A stretch of 64,000 nt of DNA from Prionace glauca (taxonomy: Eukaryota; Chordata; Chondrichthyes; Carcharhiniformes; Carcharhinidae), in assembly GCA_037974335.1 (NCBI GenBank), contig CM075761.1, forward strand, positions 13,133,543-13,197,542, given 5' to 3'. The notes beneath the pieces are model-generated. The model did not search any database. It was not told where the DNA came from and saw nothing but the letters and a program-made list of their open reading frames with translations. A program made the translations under genes and the position numbers. Within the stretch, counting starts at the first letter, position 1. Every line of letters starts with the position of its first letter. Positions 42,488 through 52,721 of the stretch are shown in pieces.

Positions 42488-42780
42488 ATTAAAAAGAGGT
42501 CGTTTGACTAATTGGTCAAAGCATTGGCCCGATGAATGAACCAGGGAATGGCTGCACCTCCCTATGTTTAGGTGAATCAGCTGCAATGTGTACACTTGCT
42601 ATTTCTGTCCACAATGTGTATTCCTCAACAAGTTCAACAATCACACTTGTATCTGCTATTTTCATAGAAGGGAAAATCACTGACATTAATACAAGGTGTA
42701 GTGTGCCAGTTGGACAACAGGCGCTAAGTACTGGTGTGAGATTTTCCTCATCCATCCATTGGCAGCTTCGCATAGGATCA

Positions 42781-43445
42781 TCCAAAATAGGAGCAGGAAG
42801 AAGCCATCCTGTCCATTGATCCTACTCTGCCATTCACTCTGAACATGGTCGATCATATCATTCCAGAAGGATGTGGAGGCTTTGGAGAGAGTTCAGAAAA
42901 GGTTTACCCGATGTTGCCTGGTATGGGGGGTCTTAGCTATGAGGAGAAATTGGGTAAACTGTGGTTGCTCTACCTGGAAAGACGGAGAATGAGGGGAGAC
43001 CTGATAGAGGTGTGTAAAATTATGAGGGATTTAGATAGGGTGAACAGTGGGAAGCTTTTTCCCAGGTCGGAGGTGACGATCAGGAGGGGTCACAGGTTCA
43101 AGCTGAGGGGGGCGAGGTTTAACTCTGATATCAAAGGGACGTATTTTACACAGAGGGTGGTGGGGGCCTGGAATGCACTGCCAAGTAGGGTGGTGGAGGC
43201 GGACACGCTGGGATCGTTTAAGACTTATCTAGATAGCCACATGAGCAGACTGGGAATGGAGGGGTACAAACAAATGGTTTAGTTGGACCAATGAGCGGCG
43301 CAGGCTTGGAGGGCCGAAGGGCCTATTTCCTGTGCTGTATTGTTCTTTGATCTTTGACCACCCAACTCAGTAGCCTGGTCGCGCCTTCTCCCCAGATCTT
43401 TTGGTCCCCTTCATCTATAGTGCTACATCTAACTACCTCTGAACA
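42781..43445 (-). mobile_element. Old CR1 3' end, interrupted by younger CR1
   Basis: AAAATAGGAGCAGGAAGAAG to GAACATGGTCGATCAT on the left, and CCACCCAACTCAGTAGCCTG onward to about 43445 on the right. The CR1 at 42868-43356 sits between. Confidence 0.75.
42868..43356 (+). mobile_element. CR1 3' portion nested in old CR1
   Basis: Open frame 42845-43282 with FTRCCLVWGV-like start, then MGGLSYEEKLGKLWLLYLER, FTQRVVGAWNALPSRVVEAD and YLDSHMSRLG. End TGCTGTATTGTTCTTTGATC. Same subfamily as 23004-24765. Confidence 0.88.
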
Positions 43446-43508
43446 GTTGTGGAATATCTCTCGCTTTGGAAAGAAAATAAGTAGCTGTGTGATAATGATT
43501 ATAGCCTA

Positions 43509-44268
43509 TCAACATATTGCGATGGCTTGGTGTCACATTGGTTAGCACTGCTGCCTCGCAACATCAGGGACCCACATTCGATTAGCGCCTTGACTCACTA
43601 TCGGTCCACCTTGTTGTCTAACGAGGGGTATGCACACGGTGGGGCGTGCGTGGGCTGCTCTTGGATGTTTCGAGAGTGGCCTAGTACTTCGCATCGTTTG
43701 TTTGTGCTTAAAACTGGACCAGCAGATGGGCACAGCAACAGCTCAGTGACTAACACTAATAGCTGTGCAGATACATGGATTTGGGCCAGAGTCTGTGGGA
43801 GTTTGCGCATTCTCCCTGGGGTTGCGTGGGTTTCCTCCGGGTGTTCCGGTTTCCTCCCACACCCCAAAGATGTGCTCTTAGGCTGATTGGTGTAACAAAT
43901 TGTCCCTAAATTATTCTCCCCTCAATCTGGTTTCCAATGGGGGTACCATAAGCACAGACATGGGTCAAGGGCGGAGTAGGAAAAACACATTGTTAAGATG
44001 GCGGCGCGGGCTGGTTGGGCCGAAGGGCCTGTTTCCCGTGCTGTGTTGTTCATTGTTCTATACCGATTCTGCATGTTTCCCCAGTGTGTGTTGGTTCCCT
44101 CCGTGTGCTCAATTTTCCTCTAAGAGTCCGAAAGACGCGCTAGTTAGGTGCATTGGTGATGTCAAATTCTCCCGCAGTGTAGTAAAACAGATGCAGGCGT
44201 CTGGAGAGCAGAGGAATTTCACAGTAACATCTTTGCTGTGTTAATGTAAACCAACTTGTGGTACTTGA
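43509..44268 (+). mobile_element. DeuSINE-C split by DeuSINE-B
   Basis: The tRNA-like head (GGTTAGCACTGCTGCCTCGC, then CACATTCGATTAGC) lies at 43509-43600. Core and C-type tail (CAGTAACATCTTTGCTGTG, GTAAACCAACTTGTGG) resume at 44063. The intervening 43600-44062 is the nested SINE. Confidence 0.8.
43600..44062 (+). mobile_element. DeuSINE-B, full length, nested in DeuSINE-C
   Basis: Starts GTCCACCTTGTTGTCTAACG and GCGTGGGCTGCTCTTGGATG, core, CTTAGGCTGATTGGTGTAAC, GGCGGCGCGGGCTGG block, end TGTTGTTCATTGTTCTA. Confidence 0.88.
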
Positions 44269-44370
44269 ACTTTACACTGTTGACATCCTGGTGACCATTG
44301 GCACCCGATGTTTCTATATACTTATAGATTGGGTGACATTTCAATTCATAATTTAACCCTTAACATACAG

Positions 44371-44420
44371 GGGATCACCGTCAAACACAGGCCATATTGG
44401 AAACGCAGCGTGGAATACAG
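44371..44420 (+). CDS. Ig-superfamily receptor, cytoplasmic exon 3
   Basis: A 50-nt exon, acceptor CCTTAACATACAG and donor CAGGTGAGT. Read in the incoming phase 1 it gives GDHRQTQAILETQRGIQ and ends on a codon boundary (phase 0), which fits the frame of the terminal exon. Hydrophilic, no tyrosine. It lies 4.1 kb after the previous tail exon, behind a dense block of SINEs and CR1 copies. Called from splice signals and phase only. Confidence 0.55.
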
Positions 44421-44499
44421 GTGAGTGCAGTGAGAACCTTGTAATGAAATGCATTGAAATGAATTTTGGGATCAAGGCCCATTGTTTTACCCACGTTGA

Positions 44500-46345
44500 T
44501 TATATATAAAAAGGAAGAGGCTGGCTAGGGTGAACGTTGGTCCTTTAGAGGATGAGAAAGGGGAGCTAGAGGTAGGGGATGGGGATATGGCTAAGGTCTT
44601 GAATAACGTTTTTGTTTCTGTCTTCACGGAGGAGGACGTGAATAATTTGCCGGGTGTTAGCGATGGAAAGGTGGTAGGAATGGAGGGTCTTAATGACATT
44701 ACTGTTACTAGAGAGGTGGTGCTCGACAGACTGGAGGGGCTGATTGTGGACAAGTCCCCAGGACCGGATGGAATGCATCCGAGGGTTCTGAAAGAAATGG
44801 CGGAGGTGATAGTGGATGCCTTGGTGGTTATTTTCCAGACGTCGCTGGATTCCGGGGAAGTGCCGGAAGATTGGAAAACGGCTAATGTTACGCCGTTGTT
44901 TAAGAAGGGTTCCAGGCAAAAGGCGGGGAATTATAGGCCGGTTAGTTTAACGTCTGTGGTAGGTAAAATGTTAGAATCCGTCATTAAGGAGGAAATAGCG
45001 AGGCATCTTGAGGGGAATTGCTTAATAGGGCGGACGCAACACGGTTTCATTAAAGGGAAGTCGTGTCTGACAAATTTACTGGTGTTCTATGAGGATGTGT
45101 CTAGGGCAGTGGATAGAGGAGAGCCGGTGGATATGGTCTTTCTGGATTTTCAGAAGGCGTTTGACAAGGTACCTCACAAGAGGTTATTGCAGAAGGTCAG
45201 GGGACATGGAGCTGGGGGTAGGGTGTTAGCGTGGATAGAGGATTGGTTGTCAAATAGGAGGCAGAGAGTGGGGGTCAATGGATGCTATTCGGATTGGCGG
45301 TTGGTGACTAGTGGGGTGCCCCAGGGGTCGGTGCTGGGGCCTCAGATATTTACCATTTATATAGATGATCTGGAGGAGGGAACCGAGTGCAGGGTGTCGA
45401 AATTTGCTGATGACACCAAGATTGGGGGAAAGGCAAATTGTGAGGAGGGTGTGGAGAGTCTGCAGAAGGATCAAGATAGGCTGGGCGAATGGGCCAGGAA
45501 ATGGCAAATGGAATTTAATGTTGGCAAGTGTGAGGTGGTCCACTTTGGTAGGAGGAATGGTAGGAAGGGCTATCACTTACGTGGCGAAAAACTGCAGCAG
45601 GCGACGGTGCAGAGGGACCTCGGGGTCCTTGTGCATGAGCCGCAAAAACCCAGCTTGCAGGTGCAGCAGGTCGTCAGGAAGGCGAATGGGATGCTGGCCT
45701 TCATCGCGAGGGGGATTGAATATAAAAGTAGGGAGGTCTTGCTGCAGCTATATAGGGCATTGGTGAGGCCGCAGCTGGAGTACTGTGTGCAGTTTTGGGC
45801 GCCGCACCTGCGCAAGGATATTTTGGCCCTGGAGGGAGTGCAGAGGAGGTTTACTAGGCTGATACCGGAGTTGATGGGGGTTGAGCTATGACGAGAGGCT
45901 GAATAAACTAGGCTTGTACTCGTTAGAGTTTAGAAGAATGAGGGGAGATCTCATTGAGACGTATAAGATGATGAATGGGATGGATAGGATAGAGGTGGAG
46001 AGACTCTTCCCGCTCAAAAAAGACAGTAGGACTAGGGGGCACAGCCTCAAGATAAAGGGGAGGCGGTTTAGAACAGAGTTGAGGAGGAACTTCTTCACTC
46101 AAAGGGTGGTGAATCTCTGGAATTCTCTGCCCGTTGAAGTGGTGGAGGCTGCCTCGCTAAATATTTTTAAGAAACGGGTTGATGGGTTTTTGATAAGAGA
46201 AGGGATTAAGGGTTATGGGGAGAGGGCGGGAAGGTCGAGCTGAGCCACGACAGATCAGCCATGATCTTATTGAATGGCGGGACAGGCTCGAAGGGCCAGA
46301 TGGCCTACTCCTGCTCCTATTTCTTATGTTCTTATGTTCTTATTA
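44500..46345 (+). mobile_element. CR1, 1.85 kb, in the last intron
   Basis: Sense to the Ig-superfamily gene. Coding from before the SPGPDG motif to the stop at 46243, then TTGAATGGCGGGACAGG, GGCCTACTCCTGCTCC and tail TTATGTTCTTATGTTCTTAT. Confidence 0.95.
44530..46243 (+). pseudogene. CR1 reverse transcriptase, one frame change
   Basis: The 453-codon frame (44530-45891) contains SPGPDG (residues 76-81), PEDWKTANVTPLFKKG (112-127), [10 protein letters not shown] (133-142), FLDFQKAFDKVPH (204-216), [10 protein letters not shown] (262-271) and catalytic FADD (292-295; 45403-45414). The thumb follows to LEYCVQFWAPHLRKDILALE. One extra base near 45.87 kb, just before the conserved YDERLNKLG block, moves the rest into the frame 45881-46243. 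Apart from that and the missing endonuclease it looks nearly whole, so the insertion is young. Confidence 0.93.
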
Positions 46346-46409
46346 TTACTGTTGAATGCATTTAAATTACTATTACTATTAAATCACCATTTAAAGGGCG
46401 AAGGTTTAC

Positions 46410-47194
46410 TATTTAAAGGGCGAAAAGCTGCAGCATGCTACGGTGCAGAGGGACCTGGGGGTCGTAGTGCATGAGTCGGAAAAACCACTCTGCAGGTGCA
46501 GCAGGTGATCAAGAAGGCGAATGGGATGCTGGCCTTTATTGCGAGGGGGATAGAATATAAAAGCAGGGAGGTCTTGCTGCAACTGTACAGCGCATTGGTG
46601 AGGCCGCAACTGGAGTACTGTGTGCGGCTTTGGTTGCCGCATTTGCGCAAGGGTATTTTGCCTTGGAGGGAGTAAAGAGGACGTTCACTAGGCTGATACC
46701 GGAGATGAGGGGGATAGCCTATGAAGAGAGACTAAATAGACTGGGTCTGCACTCGTTGGAATTTAGAAGGATGAGGGTGGACTTTATAGAGACGTATAAG
46801 ATAATGAACGGGATGGATAGGATAGAGGTAGAGAGATTCTTCCCGCTCAGAAAGGACAACAGGACTAGAGGGCACAGCTTCAAGATAGTGGGGGTGGGGG
46901 GGGGGGGGGTGGGAGGGGGGCAGTTTAGAACGGAGTTGAGGAGGAACTTCTTCACTCAAAGGGTGGTGAATCTTTGGAATTCTCTGCCCGTTGAAGTGGT
47001 GGAGGCCAACTCGCTAAATATATTTAAGACACGGGTAGACAGGTTTTTGATAGGCAACGGAATTAAGGGTTATGGGGAGAAAGCGGGAAAGTGGAACTGA
47101 TCCACTTCAGATCAGCCATGATCTTATTGAATGGCGGGTCAGGCTCGAAGGGCTAGATGGCCCACTCCTGCTCCTACTTCTTATGTTCTTATGT
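46410..47194 (+). mobile_element. CR1 3' portion ending 9 bp before the last exon
   Basis: Begins at the RGEKLQHATVQRDLGVV-equivalent region and continues in two frames through LNRLGLHSLEFRRM, ETYKIMNGMDR, a G run near 46900 and NSLNIFKTRVDRFLIGNGI. Its terminal CTCCTGCTCCTACTTCTTAT and TTCTTATG form the pyrimidine-rich sequence ahead of the terminal exon's acceptor. Confidence 0.92.
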
Positions 47195-47203
47195 ATTTGC
47201 CAG

Positions 47204-47281
47204 TCTCAGGATGGACCGCTCTACGCCTCCCTGGATTTGGCTGCATTGGAAAAAAGGACAACAAAGAAGAAACGGAAATGA
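47204..47281 (+). CDS. Ig-superfamily receptor, terminal cytoplasmic exon
   Basis: Acceptor TATTTGCCAG ends at 47203. In phase 0 the exon reads SQDGPLYASLDLAALEKRTT, then KKKRK and TGA at 47279-47281. The tyrosine at 47222 lies in LYASL. This fits the YxxL half of an ITIM but has Pro at -2, so it is non-canonical; it also fits a YxxPhi endocytic motif. The C-terminus is strongly basic. An alternative acceptor six bases on (TCTCAG) would drop SQ and keep frame. Two AATAAA signals follow about 330 bp later, as expected of a last exon. Confidence 0.65.
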   Translation, partial: SQDGPLYASLDLAALEKRTTKKKRK

Positions 47282-47640
47282 AAATCGGGGTATTTTGTCT
47301 ACGATATATATGACACAGGAGACTGGAATTTATAATCGGTGCTCTGCCCTTTGGAATTCAACATGGGAGCAAGTGCATTCCCGTCAAACAGCTAAACCTT
47401 CCTCGCATACTGGCCACAGATTAGCAAGGGTGGCTCATTTTGTCAAATGTGTAACGAGATTTCTTCGGCACTATGAAAGATAGTCTACTATGTTCAGATT
47501 CTTTAAGTGTAAAATGACACTAGGGACTTTTTTCTAAACCTTCAATACGGATTCTATAACTCCGGTTACTGACAGGATTGCTATTCCTCCGAAAATTCAT
47601 CTATGTAAATAAAATAAATGATTTTTCGATCATAACGCCG
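47282..47640 (+). other. Probable 3' UTR with poly(A) signals
   Basis: No repeats are seen between the stop and 47620. Overlapping AATAAA hexamers at 47608-47613 and 47613-47618 are the first after the stop codon. The cleavage site is probably within about 30 bp. Confidence 0.55.
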
Positions 47641-48044
47641 CGCCAGAGATTTCTATTGGCCAATAATTATGTTATAATTAAACATAATCTGCCTGAAACT
47701 GGAAATATTTCTTCATTTCAAATGTGAACTCGATGAGATTTGTGGCTGGTGCTTTTCTCTGCCTGAGCAGTAGGGGGCGACTCTCCGCCCTGGTCAGACG
47801 GCAGGCGGGAATCCCGTTGGAAGGGGCGTGGGCGGAAAGTCAGGATTCCCGACTGGCGTGGAGCTTCTCAGGATTCAGCAAAAATGCCTTTCCCATCACT
47901 CTTGGATTCTGATACAAAGTAGGTGGCAGCCCAATAATGATGCAAATACCTTAACTGGGATGTGTTTAGTTCATTGATTAATTTAAGTTCATTCATTAGT
48001 CACAAGTAGGCTCACATTAACATATCAATGAAATTAAAGCTAAA
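47641..48044. other. No gene recognised
   Basis: Single-copy-looking sequence downstream of the receptor gene with a GC-richer stretch near 47770-47870. No domain recognised in the short frames. Confidence 0.45.
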
Positions 48045-48246
48045 ATCCCCGAATTGCCACACTTCAATGCCTGTCGGCTATACTAAGGGAGAATTTGGCA
48101 TGGCCTAAATATCTAACCGACATGTCCTTCGGACTGTGGGAGGAAAGCGGAGGTCCCCGAGAAAACCCACGCAGACATGGGGAGAACGTGCAGAGATAAT
48201 GACGCAAACTGGCAATCAAACCCAACCCCAGATTAAGTGGCCAAGT
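48045..48246 (-). mobile_element. DeuSINE fragment
   Basis: Reverse core (GAAAGCGGAGGTCCCCGAG, AAAACCCACGCAGACATGGG) with part of the post-core and tRNA-like head. Family A or C not decided. Confidence 0.75.
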
Positions 48247-48862
48247 GATACCCAGCTACATCCTTACCAGAAGTCACTCGGGTGTACTTTGGCATAACTT
48301 TTGACAAGAGAGGAACTGGTGGTGAGGGTGCAGGATGAGGTACGAGATAAGCGTTAATTTTCAAACGCCTTTGGCTTGCTTGGGGGGGACATGTCTGACT
48401 GAACGGGGCCAACTGTAGTTGCGTTGGAGGGAAGGGGGTGACCTCGGGGTTTTCCCTGAGATTGAGAAGCCTTCCTTTTCCACTTCCATTGTCTCCTTGA
48501 AGTGATGCAGTGAACCGGATCCACATCATCTGTCATAGGCCAAAAATGTTGGTTCCTCTCGGTGTCTGATCTGAACTCTGACCTTCTGGCACCATGGAAA
48601 CCACCAAGGACATCTGGACTACTGTATACCTGGACCTGTTAACCTCTTACAGTATGGCATAGTCCTGTCCCCATGCCAACATAGCCACAAATCCCCTCAC
48701 ACACAGTGAGTGTCCCTGACCCAGCACCCCTCCCCCTTCAAACCCTTTGCCAGTGTTGGGAGTTGGCACAGCTCAGGGCAGCACAGCTTCCCCCAAAGTT
48801 TAATATGCCCTTCAGTCAGGAGTTTTCACTCGTTATCATTTCTGCCACATCCAATTATTCAG
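48247..48862. other. No gene recognised
   Basis: Short frames without domains. An old repeat remnant cannot be excluded. Confidence 0.45.
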
Positions 48863-49046
48863 ATCATAGAACCCTACAGTGGAGGAAGAGGCCCTTCGGC
48901 CCATCAAGTCTGCACCAAACGCAATCCCACCCAGGCCTTACCCCTATACCCCTGCATATTATACCCATTCATCCTCTCTAACCTACACTTCCTTAGACAC
49001 TAAGGGGCAATTTCCTCGCATGGCCAATTAACCTAACCCGCACATA

Positions 49047-50090
49047 GGAGACAGAGAGTGGTGGTTGATGGGAAATATTCGTCATGGAGTTCGGTTACAA
49101 GTGGTGTGCCTCAGGGATCTGTTTTGGGGCCACTGCTGTTTGTAATTTTTATTAATGATCTGGATGAGGGTATAGTTGGGTGGATTAGTAAGTTTGCTGA
49201 TGACACCAAAGTCGGAGGTGTGGTAGATTGTGAAGAAGGGTGTCATAGTTTGCAGGATGACTTAGAAAGGTTGCAGAGCTGGGCTGAGAGGTGGCGGATG
49301 GAGTTTACTGTGGAGAAGTGTGAGGTAATTCATTTCGGTAGGAATAACAGATGTGTTGAGTATAGGGCTAACGGGAGGACTTTGAATAGTGTGGAGGAGC
49401 AGAGGGATCTAGCTGTATGTGTACATAGATCCCTGAAAGTTGGGAATCAAGTAGATAAGGTTGTTAAGAAGGCATACGGAGTCTTGGCGTTTATTGGTAG
49501 GGGGATTGAATTTAGGAGTCGTAGCGTCATGATGCAACTGTACACATCTCTGGTGCGGCCACACTTGGAGTATTGTGTGCAGTTCTGGTCCCCACATTAC
49601 AGGAAGGATGTGGAGGCTTTGGAGAGGGTGCAGAGGAGGTTTACCAGGATGTTGCCTGGTATGGAGGGGAAATCCTATGAGGAGAGATTGAGAGATTTGG
49701 GGTTGTTTTCGCTGGAAAGAAGGCGGCTAAGAGGGGATCTCATTGAAACATATAAGATGATTAGAAGTTTAGACAGGGTAGATAGTGATAGCCTTTTTCC
49801 TAGGATGGAGAAAGCTAGCACGAGGGGGCACGATTTTAAATTAAGGGGGGGTAGTTATAGGACAGATGTCAGGGGTAGGTTCTTTACCCAGAGGGTGGTG
49901 AGGGACTGGTATGCTCTGCCAGCTGCAGTTGTAAATGCACCTAGTTTGGGGGCGTTTAAGAGATCTGTGGATAGGTTTATGGATGAAAAGGGATTGGTTT
50001 AGGCTAGTGGGTCATTGTTTTGTAACTGGTCGGCGCAACATCGTGGGCCGAAGGGCCTGTTCTGCGCTGTAATGTTCTATGTTCTATGTT
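49047..50090 (+). mobile_element. CR1, 1.04 kb, nested in DeuSINE-A
   Basis: 5' truncation at GGAGACAGAGAGTGGTGG (the RRQRVVVDG region); 3' tail TGTTCTATGTTCTATGTTCT. No target duplication is visible: the SINE reads CACAT before and TTGGACTG after, with two bases possibly shared. Confidence 0.95.
49058..50002 (+). pseudogene. CR1 reverse transcriptase, 5'-truncated but open
   Basis: 314 codons without a stop. It runs from [20 protein letters not shown] through [59 protein letters not shown] and FFTQRVVRDWYALPAAVVNA to FKRSVDRFMDEKGLV. It is closely related to the minus-strand copy at 10669-12245 but far better preserved. Confidence 0.94.
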
Positions 50091-50251
50091 CTTTGGACTG
50101 TGGGACGAAAGCGGAATCCCCAGAGGAAACCCACGCAGACACGAGGAGAATGTGCAAACTCCACACAGACAGTGACCCAAGCCGGGAATCGAACCCAGGG
50201 CCCTAGAGCTGTGGAGCAGCAGTGCTAACCACTGTGCGACCGTGCCACCCA

Positions 50252-50625
50252 ATATATGAGGAGGCGATGGCCCAGTGGTATTACCATTATGCCATTAATC
50301 CACAAACTCAGCTCATGTTCTCGGGACTCGGATTCAAATCCCGCCATGGGAAGATAGTGGAATTTCAATGCAATAAAAAAACGTCTGGAATGAATTCAGT
50401 GATGATGATGAAACGATTGTCCGGAAAATCTCATCTGGTTCTTTGATAACTATTAGGGAAAGGAATCTGTCGTCCTCACCTGATCTGGTCTACATGCGGC
50501 TCCAGGGCCACAACAATGTTCTAGACTCTCAACTGCTCTCAGTAGCAAGGGATGGGCAACAAATGTTGGTCCTGCCTGTGACGCCCATGTCCCATGAATG
50601 AATTTAACAACTTGTCACAAACCCA
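50252..50625 (+). mobile_element. tSINE2 copy, full length
   Basis: Head GGAGGCGATGGCCCAGTGGT, B-box-like GGATTCAAATCCCGCC. The middle has TCTGGTTCTTTGATAACTAT, and the end is GGGATGGGCAACAAATGTTG, ATGTCCCATGAATGAAT. Confidence 0.88.
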
Positions 50626-52015
50626 GGATCTCTCTGCCTTTTTCTGATTCAGGTCCAGAAATTTCAAAATGTCTTATTAATTTCGCCTGAACCACAAGTT
50701 TTCCATCTTGAATTTGGCTCGGATAAGGCGAGATGTTTCACTTCATTATAACCCAAGTGACCCACTAGGGAGCTTTTAACAAACAACATTTATTTTAGAA
50801 TAAAGTTAACATGTATAGTAAGAAAATTGGCAAGAACTTTTAACAATTACAAACAAAAACAATACAATCAAAATAATGAATATTCCTGAACCAATATGTA
50901 TCAGATGTTCAAATTGAAAACAATATCCAATAAGCAAACTCAATGAATAGATGTCTCACTGCACTGGCTAAAGCTCACTTGATACTGGATCCAGTTCCCT
51001 GCGGTGAATGCTGATTTCAAATGATCTTGAAAATTCTGAGCAGCTTATAGTCATGAGATCCCCGAAACCTAGATTTTTGACTGTAGAATGGAAAACAAAA
51101 TGTGCCTTCAGTTAACTGGTATAACTTTCAAAATAAAACAGAGATAGGGAGATTTCATTCTGCTACACTTCGAACACAGCAGCCAAAACAAATTTTGAAA
51201 CAACACTTGTCACCTGACTGGCACACAAATATTTTTTTCCTCCCACCAATGACGTCACCTAAGGCTAAGAGTTGAGAAACACGAACTGTGAGAGCTGCAG
51301 AGATCATGATTAAAAAAAAAACTCTTAAAGGAACACTAACATTACACCCTTCAAACTCTAACTTTGTGTTTCATGTTGAAACACATTCTGGAACTCCCTT
51401 CATTCACGGTTCCACACCAGATCAGGGAGAGGAATGGGAAAGGTGATTTCATGCAATGGTCAGGCTCCCCAGCAGCAGCTGGAAGAAATGCTTCCAGGTA
51501 ATCCATATCAAGGCAAGTTGCAGTGCTGAGACGCACAGGGGAAGCTGCATAAAGGACGATGTTCTATGTCCTGTAATACCAGCTGTTCTGGCCTCTCTTA
51601 TACAGATCTCACTGGATGACATTAACACCCCCAGAAATTTGTTGGGTCTCACCAAAGAACGCGAGGGCAACTCAGATTCGAACCAGTGCCAGTGTCACTC
51701 AGTGCAACCCAACTTCCTCGGAGGGTCACATCCGGAAATGAAGGAAATCTTTAGCCTTATGCACTTTCAGCACATGCTAAAGGATTCCATAGGTGCTGTG
51801 AAGGGAGGGATGATGGGGACAGGAGGGTACGATTCAAGAAGAGGGGCAATGGGCAAAGGTCTCACCGTACAAGCTGGGTGGTGTGGACAGCAGCTGCTGG
51901 AAAGCATGATTGCACTGAGGGAATGTTGAAGAATGGTCAACCTCCAATCATTGTTCACATCGAGATGAGGGAATGTGTTAGAGTTCAATGATTGGTAGGA
52001 TTTAAAACTCTCTCT
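50626..52015. other. No gene recognised; one 157-codon open frame
   Basis: 50626-51350 is AT-rich. A plus-strand frame at 51456-51929 is open for 157 codons, with a cysteine-rich patch (QCQCHSVQPN) but no domain I know and no clear splice borders. It may be chance or a pseudogene. Confidence 0.4.
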
Positions 52016-52050
52016 TCTCTCTCTCTGTATCTCTCTCTCTCTCTCTCTCT

Positions 52051-52365
52051 GTGGTCCAGTGAGAGCCTTTATCCTCGGATGGTGATGGCTAACTCAAGGG
52101 GACATAGCTTTAAATTCAGGGGTGATAATTATAGAACGGATGTCAGAGGTAGGTTCTTTACTCAGAGGGTAGTAAGGGCGTGGAATGCCCTGCCTGCAGC
52201 AGTTGTGGGCTCGCCAACTTTAAGGGCGTTCAAATGGTCAGTGGATAGGCATATGGATAACATTGGAATAGTTTAGGTTGGAGGGTCATTAGATTGGTTC
52301 CACTGATCGGCGCAACATCGAGGGCTGAAGGGCCTGTACTGCGCTTTAATGTTCTATGTTCTAAA
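52051..52365 (+). mobile_element. CR1 3' end preceded by short CT repeat
   Basis: After a (CT)n run (52010-52051): SLYPRMVMANSRGHSFKFRG, YRTDVRGRFFTQRVVRAWNA, FKWSVDRHMDNIGIV, then a tail ATGTTCTATGTTCTA. Sister of 39715-40050. Confidence 0.92.
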
Positions 52366-52369
52366 TCTG

Positions 52370-52570
52370 AATTCAACAAAAATATGGGGTTTAAAGTCTA
52401 ATGATAAGAATTAAACCATTGCGAATTGTCGTAAAATCCAACTGGTTTGGGGAAGGAAATCTGTGTCCTCACCTTGTGTGGCCGAGATTGGATTCCACAC
52501 CCACAACCACGTGGCTGATTCTCAAATGCCCTATGAATTAGAGGGAATTTGGAGAGGAAAATTAAGCAAA
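52370..52570 (+). mobile_element. tSINE2, 3' half, diverged
   Basis: AAATCTGAATTCAACAAAAA, then AAACCATTGCGAATTGTCGT and GGGGAAGGAAATCTGTGTCC, ending near TTCTCAAATGCCCT. The head is absent. Confidence 0.65.
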
Positions 52571-52721
52571 GGAACGAAAACTTTGGGAAAAGTTGACCCT
52601 TCAAAAATATGACCTCTTCGAAAACACAGTGCAGGGCTAAAATAAAAACACATTTTATCGTGTAAAAGTAAAATGAAACCATCACAATTTTTTTTGTATC
52701 CATTGTTCGGTGTCGCTTGCT

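Larger units (their letters stand above)
48863..50251 (-). mobile_element. DeuSINE-A split by CR1
   Basis: Tail AGATCATAGAACCCTACAGT to post-core CCTAACCCGCACAT (48863-49046). It resumes at 50091 with TTGGACTGTGGGACGAAAGC, core, reverse B box GGGAATCGAACCC and head CACCGTGCCACCC at 50251. Otherwise full length. Confidence 0.92.

Noticed and set aside
44530-46243. Reverse transcriptase frame as a domesticated host gene
   Set aside because: It has a frame change, lies in an intron, carries a CR1 tail and matches many copies; an ordinary young LINE.
51456-51929. 157-codon open frame as a host gene
   Set aside because: No domain or exon borders recognised. It is kept only as a note in the annotation of that interval.
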